A program made the translations under genes and the position numbers. Shown here piece after piece: positions 10,201 through 17,473 of a stretch of 21,390 bases of DNA (position 1 is its first letter; each line of letters begins with the position of its first letter). This DNA comes from Hydrogenophaga sp. (GTDB taxonomy: Bacteria; Pseudomonadota; Gammaproteobacteria; Burkholderiales; Burkholderiaceae): contig JALOSH010000004.1 of NCBI GenBank assembly GCA_025458545.1, positions 1 through 21,390 on the forward strand, read 5' to 3'. Below the pieces are notes generated by a model. The model searched no databases and was not told the DNA's origin. It saw nothing but the letters and a program-made list of their open reading frames with translations.

Positions 10201-13200
10201 CCGCATCAAGGCCATCAACAGCTGGAACGACGGTGCGGGCGCTGCCGCCGTGCCCAACCCCTACGCACCCGGCCAAGCGGCACACAACGCAGCGGCACCC
10301 GCGGTGGCGCTGAATGCCCATCTCAAGCCCAGGGCTCACTACTACTTTGGGCGGGGTGGGCCGTTCCAGCTCGACAACTGCGAGAAGCTCTGGGAAGAGA
10401 AAGGCTACAAGGCCTTCCACAACAAAGACGAGGCGGGGCTGGCGCTTCCCGGCAAATGCGACTGGCTCGGGGCGCGCACCACCATCCAGCGCTGGTTCTC
10501 AGATCCCATCGTCAACAAAGAGCACCAGCACCGTGGACTGGGCATCACCTTCACGCATGATCACTTGGGCCCGTCGACGCACCAGCAGGTGGGCCTGTAC
10601 GCCACCATGCTCACCGAGCCACCCGCCTCGACCTGGGTGCACAACGAAAGCGGCGAGTTGCTCTACGACCGCGATGCGGTGGCCTGCAACGACCTGGACC
10701 CCAACACCTGGAACGGGCGGCGTTGCGATGGTGGTCCCACCACCTGGCAGGCGGTGATCTTCACCAAAGACGCCAAGGAGCACGAACCGCACCGCGAGTT
10801 CTTTCTGCAGTTCGGCGACTTCCAGCATGCCTACCGCAAGGGAGAGTTTCGTGGCGTCAACGAGCTGGGTGTCGTGACCGCCGCCGATGCGCAATCGTTC
10901 AGAAAGGCGATCACACCCTCTTTCCGTCAGCCCGCCAAGCCGCAGTGGCCCGATGTGATCGCGCTGGATGCAAACTGCCCGGGTCAGGGGGAAGACGTCC
11001 GCATCAAGAAGATGAGGGGAAGCAGGGTCTTGACCGATACCGTGGGCAGGACACCCGCTCATGTACCCAGACCGTGTCCCGAGATCATCTCCGCCGACGA
11101 TGTCGGGACCATGGTGGTCAACTACCGGCAGGAGCCGATAGCGGCTCGGGTGTTTGATCCTTCCAGCAAGCATCAGTCAGCCGGGCGCGCAGGCGATCTG
11201 GCGTTTGCGATGCAGACCCGGACCGACCGCGCGATCAACTCGCTCAACTCTGCCACCGGCAGCACCACCTATGCCCCGCTGACCCATGACGTGCGCGCTG
11301 GCGATCCATTCACACCCATCCTGCGCGCCTACTCGGGTGATCTGGTGCGCATCAAGATCCAGGCCGGTTCCCATGAGCACGAACACAGCGCTGCCATCAA
11401 CGGGCTGAAATGGCTTCAGGCGGGCAGCGGCTACGGCCAGGCACCGCAATCGGGCTGGCGTGGCGGGCAGAACATCGGGCTCTCTGAACAGTTCACCATG
11501 GCCATGCGCATCACCGACCACGGTGAAGATGGGAACGTGAACGCAACCGATCGCCTGTATGCCGTGGACACCAGCCAGGATGGTCTTTGGAACGGTGTCT
11601 GGGGCGTGGTTCGGACCTTGCAGCGGCGTGATCCAGGGCGCGACAAGGACAAGATGTTTCGCGACGATCAAGACCAGCTGGTGCTGTTGCCCAACTTGAA
11701 AGATCCCAGTCTGCCGCCGCGCCCCATCGTGCTGGCGCCGCAAGACAAAGGCATGAGGCAAAACGATTGCCCAGCCGGTGCTCCGCTGAGGCAATACCAC
11801 TTGGTGGCCGGGCTGGCCAACCGCCTGTTGCCCGCAGCGGCCAACATCACGCTGCCACGCTCGCGCGGACTTGATGCCCAGGGCGGGACGCTGGTGTACA
11901 ACCCTCGAACGACCGAGATCACGCTCAACGTGTTCCATGAGGAAGACGATCCCAGCACGCGGGTGGTCGAAGTGCCTGGCACTCTTAAAGAAACGCGTCG
12001 CTTTGGGTTCGGTCCGTTGCACGACCCCACGGCCATCCTGGTGGTGCGCAAGTCCGACATCGATCCGGCCACCCAGCAGCTCAAGGCGAACGCACCGGTT
12101 GAGCCCATCGTTCTGCGCGCAGCCGCAGGGGATTGTGTGCAGGTGCTGCTTGAAAACAAGTTGCCCACGCTTCACCAGGGGCCGATGCCCGAGTTGCCCG
12201 GCTTCACCACGCTGGGCATGCTGATGCCGCGCGACGAAGGCAGCGGCAGCTCACAGTTCACCTCGTTCAACAACAACCATGTGCGTGCCTCACGCCACAT
12301 CGGGCTGCATCCTCAAATGTTGCAATACGACGTGCAGTTGTTCGACGGCAACGTGGTGGGTGTCAACAACCCGTCGGTGGTGGAACCTGGACACTCCATC
12401 GTCTACAAGTGGTACGCCGGTGGGCTTCAATACGGGGATGGTCCGGCGAGCGCAAACGTGTGCGATTTTTCTGCCGGACTGGTGGGCGGCTTCGACCTGA
12501 TCAACCAATTGCGCGATCAGCTGCGAGAAACCCCAGAGGGTTTGCGTCGCCTGCGCCCGCCCAACCAGTTGTTCACCCCCGATGTGCTCCTCACACGGCT
12601 GCAGAACCTGCTCTCACCGCCACCCATCGACCGGCCGCTGCCCGCATCGGTGGACGCTCGTCTGACGCTGGGAGGGCTCACGGTGGTCCCGCGTCCGCTG
12701 CAGTTGGACAGCGGCACCTTGGCGACATTGCGGCGCCTGCAACCGCAGCTGAGCGGCTCGGTGTTGGCCATGGTGGCGCCACCGTCCGGCGTGCGAACCA
12801 CCGAGTTCGACAGTCTGTTGTTGCGAGTCTGGAAGCAGCTGATGGACCAGCCTGTGGTCGCACGTTGCATGGAGCAAGCCACCCAGGGCCAGCCGCTGAA
12901 TGTTTCTGTTCCCGATGACGCGTTGGGCTTTTTGCGCCTCAACGATCCCCGGTTGCTGCCATTTGGTGCTTCCGACATGGCGCCGGTGTACCCAGACACC
13001 GCTGCTTTCAGCAGCATCGGGGCGCTTCAACGCCGACAGACTTGCGCCAACGATCTGCGCGCTCCGTTGGGAGAGGCGATCAAGTCGGTTTACGCCAACT
13101 CGTTCCTCGATTCCGAGCGACAGCAGAAGCTGGCCAACGACCTGGCGGCGAGCGTGGCGTTTCTCGTTCCAGGCTTGGACGCCGACGCCTTTGGCGGGGC

Positions 13201-14377
13201 TGATTTTGAACAGGCCTTTCGCTGGTACCGGCCTCGCAAGGACTTGGTAGAGCTCTCTGAAACCACCACCCAGTTGGTTTCGCCCAGTGCCATGTGTCGG
13301 TTTGTCGGTATCGAGTTTGGTGGCACCAACCTGGCGCCACCGGACCGCATCAAGCAGGGGCAAAAGGCGGCGATCGGTGCGCTGGTGGTCGAACCGGAAA
13401 AGAGCTTCTGGTGGGAGACCATCGACGACACCGCGCTGGACCGGCAAAACCCGGGGCCGGCACCCGGTGCGGTGCGGGCCAGCCGGGCCACAGCCAGTGT
13501 GCTCTACCCCAGTTCGCTCAGTGGGCAACAGCCCAAGGACTGGCGCTTTTTCCGCGACCTGGTGGCTGTGCACCAGAAGGGGCTGAACATGCGCTATGGC
13601 CAGTTTCCGGCCAATGGTCACTTCGGCGCGGTCGGCTCGTTGGCCGCCGAACGGGCCACCGCCGAAGACCCTCCGCAAGACCGCATCGCGCCCGAAGACG
13701 CGCACGACGCCGGTCAGATGGCCATCAACTACGGGAGCGAACCGATGTGGTTCCGCTTCGGGCTGGAGCCGTCGGCCCCCTTCGGTCACGGACCGAGCAT
13801 GAGCAACCCGTCGTCGCGCGGTGAAGGCATGGGTGCTTTGAAATATGCGTATCAGGGATTCAGTAATCGCTGTTGCCTCACCAACTCAACCCAGCCGTCG
13901 ACCAGCACGTCTGCTCCCTTGGGTGAGCCGTACACACCCATCTTCAAAGTGCGCCCCCACACCGAGGTGCGCATGCGCAACCTGCTGCCCACGGGCGTCG
14001 GGCGCGGTACCACCTCTGTGTTGCACGGCCACGTCTGGCAGCGCGATCCTTACCTGGCCGAGAAAACCCTGGCGCTGGGCACCTTGGGTGGCTTGCACCA
14101 AAGTGCCACCACCCCGGTGCAATACGGCACGCCCAGCAAATGCTTGGGACGCAATGCCCTGGGCATGGCCCTGGGTGCGCAGGACAGCCTGGCCCCGATG
14201 GCCCATTTCGATTGGGTGCTGCCTTCGGCGGGCGGAGGGGCGGGAGTCCCGGGTGATTACCTGGTGCGAGACATCGGCGGATTTGGCGTGACCAGCGGCC
14301 TGTGGGCTTTGATGCGGGTTGAAGGCCGCGCGTTGCCGGTCAGTCTGCGCAAAGGGCTTAGAACCAGTTGCCTGTGA
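7223..14377 (+). CDS. Giant secreted multicopper oxidase (MnxG/MofA-like)
   Basis: An uninterrupted 2384-residue product (about 260 kDa). An N-terminal signal (ALRLSSCVLCCSAVLFPAWAAAQ) predicts export. A complete type-1 copper set is visible: HIFHLHNHQW (His541, 544, 546, 548) and HCHYYPHFAQGM (His595, Cys596, His597, His601, Met606). The remaining trinuclear-centre histidines could come from QHIHLPKWD (His961, 963) and THDHLGPSTHQQ (His1112, 1114, 1120). Further His motifs are SHEHEHSAAINGLKW (1384-1388) and LHGHVWQRD (2268, 2270). Ordinary laccases have about 500 residues. Size and motifs recall giant bacterial oxidases linked to Mn(II) oxidation, but the substrate cannot be read from sequence; Fe(II), Cu(I) or an organic substrate remain possible. 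ATG 7223 follows GGAGG by 5 bases; ATG 7229 is an alternative. First gene of a five-gene unit. Confidence 0.93.
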   Translation: MHMALRLSSCVLCCSAVLFPAWAAAQDARCRTDNTVVAHVVAIDMPMVFNRLGAQNVNWQMFALRHDLVKRSPREEPRPLTAEDLASPKRLLGHVTLRPDLRPRPLVLRVAAGECLQVNFTNLLTGTSNPFEAHKAEPELLPVGHPMDQRSRDPNMDIDDQVASRLVGFHPNGLELVGSIASDASYAGKNIGSLASPGQTRQYTFQAKEEGTFLVTNPGAAFGGEGTAGSSGTGLFGVVAVQPVRGRAYRAQVTEEELRLATRRLTDPALAGQTLQACAHDAALACTPAGQPLVNYEAVYPAVAPWLAEGKTGLPVLNMIKTEANGVRRLVHGDINAIVMGPEKDGSFPKSTYPLESTGVRNPTLPNRLEAFREFVSVFHDENAAAQAFPGLFEHPVLGHTLHGVRDAFMINYGSGGVGAEVIANRLGVGPMHDCVDCAFEEFFLSSFTVGDPALLVDRPANIGLEQVVPANDLPLPDLVGVTEEMIKALKDKDASLPVDEKRLGPKASKTYYPHDPANVHHSYLGDFVKFRNVHTGKEQHIFHLHNHQWLFNPNDDNSNYIDAQAIGPGSGYTYEIAFGGSGNRNKSAGDAVFHCHYYPHFAQGMWYLWRIHDTFELGTQLQVSQGPERMHNKPYALADGTPAKGARALPDGELVAGTPIPAIVPLPGKAMALMPAQVEVVANPRKLPDGRPVGSLAKVIDRSRNPGFPFWIAGIEDTVGSRPPTPPLDMDAAVGGFDGGLPRHTVEGVSAGSEAHGTFTRLNAEKHEIKVKPRYFPEAGTDMEQVAMKFHAQRSHASHAVLPSGGVFAAAFETNGAKPTPGAPFFDPCIDDRRRRLTADQRPEFFGAQGLANLGSSPFNADTPRIYKGANVQLDVTFNKLGDHYPQQRILTLWEDVDATLLTSFKPRAASADKPRPPEPMVLRMNTFDCARYLHTNLVPKEFEMDDYQVKTPTDVIGQHIHLPKWDLPSADGSANGWNYEDGTFSPGMVRSRIKAINSWNDGAGAAAVPNPYAPGQAAHNAAAPAVALNAHLKPRAHYYFGRGGPFQLDNCEKLWEEKGYKAFHNKDEAGLALPGKCDWLGARTTIQRWFSDPIVNKEHQHRGLGITFTHDHLGPSTHQQVGLYATMLTEPPASTWVHNESGELLYDRDAVACNDLDPNTWNGRRCDGGPTTWQAVIFTKDAKEHEPHREFFLQFGDFQHAYRKGEFRGVNELGVVTAADAQSFRKAITPSFRQPAKPQWPDVIALDANCPGQGEDVRIKKMRGSRVLTDTVGRTPAHVPRPCPEIISADDVGTMVVNYRQEPIAARVFDPSSKHQSAGRAGDLAFAMQTRTDRAINSLNSATGSTTYAPLTHDVRAGDPFTPILRAYSGDLVRIKIQAGSHEHEHSAAINGLKWLQAGSGYGQAPQSGWRGGQNIGLSEQFTMAMRITDHGEDGNVNATDRLYAVDTSQDGLWNGVWGVVRTLQRRDPGRDKDKMFRDDQDQLVLLPNLKDPSLPPRPIVLAPQDKGMRQNDCPAGAPLRQYHLVAGLANRLLPAAANITLPRSRGLDAQGGTLVYNPRTTEITLNVFHEEDDPSTRVVEVPGTLKETRRFGFGPLHDPTAILVVRKSDIDPATQQLKANAPVEPIVLRAAAGDCVQVLLENKLPTLHQGPMPELPGFTTLGMLMPRDEGSGSSQFTSFNNNHVRASRHIGLHPQMLQYDVQLFDGNVVGVNNPSVVEPGHSIVYKWYAGGLQYGDGPASANVCDFSAGLVGGFDLINQLRDQLRETPEGLRRLRPPNQLFTPDVLLTRLQNLLSPPPIDRPLPASVDARLTLGGLTVVPRPLQLDSGTLATLRRLQPQLSGSVLAMVAPPSGVRTTEFDSLLLRVWKQLMDQPVVARCMEQATQGQPLNVSVPDDALGFLRLNDPRLLPFGASDMAPVYPDTAAFSSIGALQRRQTCANDLRAPLGEAIKSVYANSFLDSERQQKLANDLAASVAFLVPGLDADAFGGADFEQAFRWYRPRKDLVELSETTTQLVSPSAMCRFVGIEFGGTNLAPPDRIKQGQKAAIGALVVEPEKSFWWETIDDTALDRQNPGPAPGAVRASRATASVLYPSSLSGQQPKDWRFFRDLVAVHQKGLNMRYGQFPANGHFGAVGSLAAERATAEDPPQDRIAPEDAHDAGQMAINYGSEPMWFRFGLEPSAPFGHGPSMSNPSSRGEGMGALKYAYQGFSNRCCLTNSTQPSTSTSAPLGEPYTPIFKVRPHTEVRMRNLLPTGVGRGTTSVLHGHVWQRDPYLAEKTLALGTLGGLHQSATTPVQYGTPSKCLGRNALGMALGAQDSLAPMAHFDWVLPSAGGGAGVPGDYLVRDIGGFGVTSGLWALMRVEGRALPVSLRKGLRTSCL

Positions 14378-14391
14378 CACAGAGTCCCGGT

Positions 14392-16302
14392 ATGACACAG
14401 CGTTTGCCTCCTGCCGTTCGTGCCAGCCGACCGGGTCGACTGGTCTCAGGCTTGTTGGCTCTGAGCCTGTGGTGTACGGGGGCTGGCGCGGCAGATGTTC
14501 TGGGCGGTGTTTGGGAGCGCCAGATTGAACAGGACGGGGTGCGCGCGCAGCTGCATTTGCAATCGGCCGATGGCGGCGCACTGCGGCCTGGTGCCGAGGC
14601 CAGGCTTCGGGTGTCGCTGAACTCCGTGGCCGACGGCAGCCCGATCCGCCGCGCCTTGCCCGGTGTGTGGATCGACGGCAGCGACCCGAAGGCCACGCCC
14701 GCTGCACAAGGGGAACCTGCCGACCGCTGCCGCCAGCGCATTGATCGTTATGTGCGCGCCAGTGGCCTCAATCCTCAGGCACTGACCGACCTCAACGGCT
14801 ACGACGTGCTTGCGCTCAATGCCGACGCCAGCATCTCGGTGCTCGACCCCCGCACCCAGCTGGCTGGCAAGACCAGCCTGCGCGCCACGCTGTCGTTGCC
14901 CGGCCCGGGCTTTGACTGGGCCAGCACGCCCGACGACACCCGCCTGTTCGTCAGCGTGCCCAGCCGTTCCCAGCTGGCGGTGGCCGATCTGATGGCCATG
15001 CGCACGACCGCACAGGTGGATCTGCCAGGCCCACCGGGGCGGGTTCGGGTGCATCCAAACGGGACTCAGGTCTGGGTGGGTGTGGCGTCCGGTGCCGACG
15101 GCGGGCCCGGTGGACTGGCCGTTGTCCCCGTGGCGCCGCCGCACCGCCCGACCTGGCTACCCCTGGGACGGGGGCACCTGGACATGGCGTTCGACCCGGC
15201 TGGCTGGGTGGCCGTGACCCAACGAGACACCGGTCGTGTGCTGTTCATCGACCCCACCACAGCGCAGGTGGTTCGCAGCGCCGAACTGCCCGCTGGGGCC
15301 TTGCCGCTGGCGGTGGTGTTTGACGCGACGGCACGGCGCTTCCTGGTGAGCGAAGCGCGTTCGGGGCGTCTGCTGGCATTTGATCACCGGGGTCAGCCAC
15401 AGCCCGATCTGGCGCTTTCGGTCGGCATCGGACCCTTGACGATTTCGCCCGACGGGCGTTGGCTGTTCGCGGCCAACCCTGCGGCCCACGCGGTGCATGT
15501 GGTCGATCTGCCCGTCTGGCGCGTGGCCCATCGGCTGGCGGTCTCGGGGCGCCCGTTCGACGTGGCCATGACCAGCGGGTATGCCTACATCCGCGCGCTG
15601 GACACCGAGTCCATCAGTCTGGTGGCGCTGGCTTCGCTGGGGGAAACGCCCCGCCTGCAGAGCATCGGCATGGGAGAGCGGCCGCCAGGGCGCACCGCCA
15701 ATTTGCCCATCGCCTCTCAGCTGGTGGCCATGCCCGACGGTGCTGGCAGCTTTGTGGCGAGCCCGGGCGACAACGCGGTGTACTTCTACATGGAGGGCAT
15801 GAACGCTGCAGCGGGCAGTGTCTCGGCCCGAGGGCACGAGGTGCGAGCGGTGCGTGTGGCCCGGCGGGGCCTGCGCGAGGTGTCGCCCGGTGTGTTTGAA
15901 CAGCAGTTCAACCTGCCCGAGGTGCAGCACCTGATGCTGGCGGTTGCAACCGATGCGCCTCGCACCCGGCACTGCCTGGCGTTGAGCCTCAGCGAGCCGC
16001 TGCACAGCGCCGATCTGGCCTGGCAGCTCGCCTGGGAGGCGCTGCCGGACCGCTCTGCCCAGCTGGTGCTGCGCCTGAGCGGTGTGGATGCGCAGCGACA
16101 GCCGGCGAGCCTGCAGCTCAAACTGTTCCAGCCCGGGCAGGGCGGTTGGGATGTTCAGGCTCTGCAGGCTGGGCCGGGTCGCTATGTGGCCGAGGTGCCT
16201 GCGCTGGCACCAGGGCTCTGGTACGTGCACCCGGTGCCACCGCGTGGGTCCGGCGCCCGTTGGCCCTACGTGAGTTTCCTGCGAAAGGGAGGCGGATCGT
16301 GA
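14392..16302 (+). CDS. Exported beta-propeller protein (YncE/YVTN-like)
   Basis: A 636-residue protein with an arginine-rich N terminus and a hydrophobic signal (LVSGLLALSLWCTGAGAA), so probably periplasmic. From residue about 130 it has repeating strands typical of YVTN/YncE or cytochrome d1-like propellers: ALNADASISVLDPRTQ, DDTRLFVSVPSRSQLAVADL, HPNGTQVWVGVASG, TGRVLFIDPTTAQVV, SPDGRWLFAANPAAHAVHVVDL. The residues after about 480 look like a beta-sandwich extension. No haem or copper motif is evident, so a scaffold or partner role is inferred. ATG 14392 lies 14 bases past the oxidase stop; an in-frame GTG at 14374 would overlap that stop (GTGA) and is a real alternative. Function unknown. 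Confidence 0.85.
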   Translation: MTQRLPPAVRASRPGRLVSGLLALSLWCTGAGAADVLGGVWERQIEQDGVRAQLHLQSADGGALRPGAEARLRVSLNSVADGSPIRRALPGVWIDGSDPKATPAAQGEPADRCRQRIDRYVRASGLNPQALTDLNGYDVLALNADASISVLDPRTQLAGKTSLRATLSLPGPGFDWASTPDDTRLFVSVPSRSQLAVADLMAMRTTAQVDLPGPPGRVRVHPNGTQVWVGVASGADGGPGGLAVVPVAPPHRPTWLPLGRGHLDMAFDPAGWVAVTQRDTGRVLFIDPTTAQVVRSAELPAGALPLAVVFDATARRFLVSEARSGRLLAFDHRGQPQPDLALSVGIGPLTISPDGRWLFAANPAAHAVHVVDLPVWRVAHRLAVSGRPFDVAMTSGYAYIRALDTESISLVALASLGETPRLQSIGMGERPPGRTANLPIASQLVAMPDGAGSFVASPGDNAVYFYMEGMNAAAGSVSARGHEVRAVRVARRGLREVSPGVFEQQFNLPEVQHLMLAVATDAPRTRHCLALSLSEPLHSADLAWQLAWEALPDRSAQLVLRLSGVDAQRQPASLQLKLFQPGQGGWDVQALQAGPGRYVAEVPALAPGLWYVHPVPPRGSGARWPYVSFLRKGGGS

Positions 16303-16865
16303 AGCATGCACAGCCCGCTGCGGGTTTCACCCGGCGCCAGACTTTGCTGCAGCTGGGCGCCGCCTGGGCCGCCAGCGCCTGGCCACACAGCGCCCAGGCC
16401 ACGCCGGTGCCCGACGCGCTCCTGCTGAATCGCGATGGGCAGCCCGCCCGGCTGCGCAGCGACGTCTGGCGCGACCGGGTAGCGCTGGTGAATTTTGTGT
16501 TCACCAGTTGCAGCAGTTTCTGTGGCGTGCAGTCCGCCATGATCGGCGCGCTGCAGACCCGGCTGGCGCCCCGGCTCGGACGCGATCTGGTGCTGATTTC
16601 CATCACCCTCGACCCGCTGTCAGACGATCCCAAGCGCCTGGCCGAGTTTTCCAAACCGTTCGAGCCTGGGCCACACTGGTGGTGGTTGACCGGTGAGGCA
16701 CGGCAGGTCTTTCGTGTGCTCGACTCTCTCGGCGCCGACCGCGGTGCGCCAAGCGATCACAGCCCATTTTTGCTGGTGGGCCAGCCCCATTCGCTCAAGC
16801 GGCTGGTGGGTTTCCCGTCGATGGCCCAGCTGGAAGCCGCGATTCTGAAGGAGATGCGCACATGA
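16299..16865 (+). CDS. SCO1/SenC-family copper chaperone (first copy)
   Basis: SCO/SenC proteins are thioredoxin-fold copper carriers and thiol reductants, best known for loading the CuA site of cytochrome oxidase. This 188-residue member has the copper-binding CxxxC pair (FTSCSSFCG; Cys71, Cys75) and the conserved histidine in SDHSPFLLVGQ (His154). The N terminus TRRQTLLQLGAAWAASAW resembles a twin-arginine signal. GTG 16299 overlaps the upstream stop as GTGA and has GGAGG (16288-16292) 6 bases upstream, an excellent ribosome binding site that settles the start. The usual proline after the first cysteine (CPxxC) is replaced by serine. Its place after the oxidase gene suggests that it metallates the oxidase, though this is inference. 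Confidence 0.9.
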   Translation: MKHAQPAAGFTRRQTLLQLGAAWAASAWPHSAQATPVPDALLLNRDGQPARLRSDVWRDRVALVNFVFTSCSSFCGVQSAMIGALQTRLAPRLGRDLVLISITLDPLSDDPKRLAEFSKPFEPGPHWWWLTGEARQVFRVLDSLGADRGAPSDHSPFLLVGQPHSLKRLVGFPSMAQLEAAILKEMRT

Positions 16866-17473
16866 ACGACTGGGTTCTTTCTCGGCGCACCCTGTTGTGG
16901 CGCGGTGGTTTCATGGCGGGTGCGGCGTTGCTGGGCACTGGCCTGGCACGGGCGCAGTCGGCTGCCGACGCTGCAGCACGTGGCGCGAAGGCACGCGCCT
17001 GGTTCACCGACACCCGCCTGACCGACCAAGACCGCCAGGCCTACGCTTTCTATTCCGATCTGCTGTCGCCGCGCAGCGTGTTGATCAACACGGCCTTTGC
17101 AGGCTGTTCATCGGCCTGCCCCTTGCTCACCCAGCAGCTGGCCCGCACGCGCGATGCGCTGGGTGATCGCTTCGGGCGGGACATCTGGTTTCTATCGATC
17201 ACCGTCGATCCGTTGAACGACGGACCCGACGAGCTCAAGCGTTTTGCCCAGCGCCAGGGCGCCGATGGACCCGGCTGGCGGTTTCTCACTGGCGCCCCCC
17301 AAGACGTACAGACCGTGTTGCAGCGCTTGGGTCTGTGGGCAGACAAGCCTGACGACCACCAGACCGGGCTCATCGGCGGCAACGCACGCTCCGGCCGCTG
17401 GGGCAAGCTGCGGCCCGATGCATCGCCCCAGGCACTGGTGCAGCAGCTCGGGCGTTTCATGGACGCAGGATGA
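16862..17473 (+). CDS. SCO1/SenC-family copper chaperone (second copy)
   Basis: A 203-residue SCO-like protein whose ATG overlaps the preceding stop (ATGA). The signal LSRRTLLWRGGFMAGAALLG carries a twin-arginine motif. The thioredoxin-fold core has NTAFAGCSSACP (Cys82, Cys86), FLSITVDPLNDGP and DDHQTGLIGGN (His166), so all three copper ligands expected in the family are present. Sequence similarity to the first copy is limited outside these motifs, suggesting an old duplication or separate recruitment. The two might divide copper delivery and disulfide reduction, but nothing in the sequence proves which does which. Confidence 0.9.
   Translation: MNDWVLSRRTLLWRGGFMAGAALLGTGLARAQSAADAAARGAKARAWFTDTRLTDQDRQAYAFYSDLLSPRSVLINTAFAGCSSACPLLTQQLARTRDALGDRFGRDIWFLSITVDPLNDGPDELKRFAQRQGADGPGWRFLTGAPQDVQTVLQRLGLWADKPDDHQTGLIGGNARSGRWGKLRPDASPQALVQQLGRFMDAG

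Noticed and set aside
7808..10420. 870-codon open frame on the - strand inside the oxidase gene
   Set aside because: It is a shadow of GC-rich codon bias. Its translation has no recognisable domain, while the + strand frame carries the copper motifs and a ribosome binding site.
7223..14377. Naming the giant oxidase mnxG or mofA outright
   Set aside because: Length and motif spacing differ from those proteins and the substrate cannot be deduced; only a similarity statement is justified.
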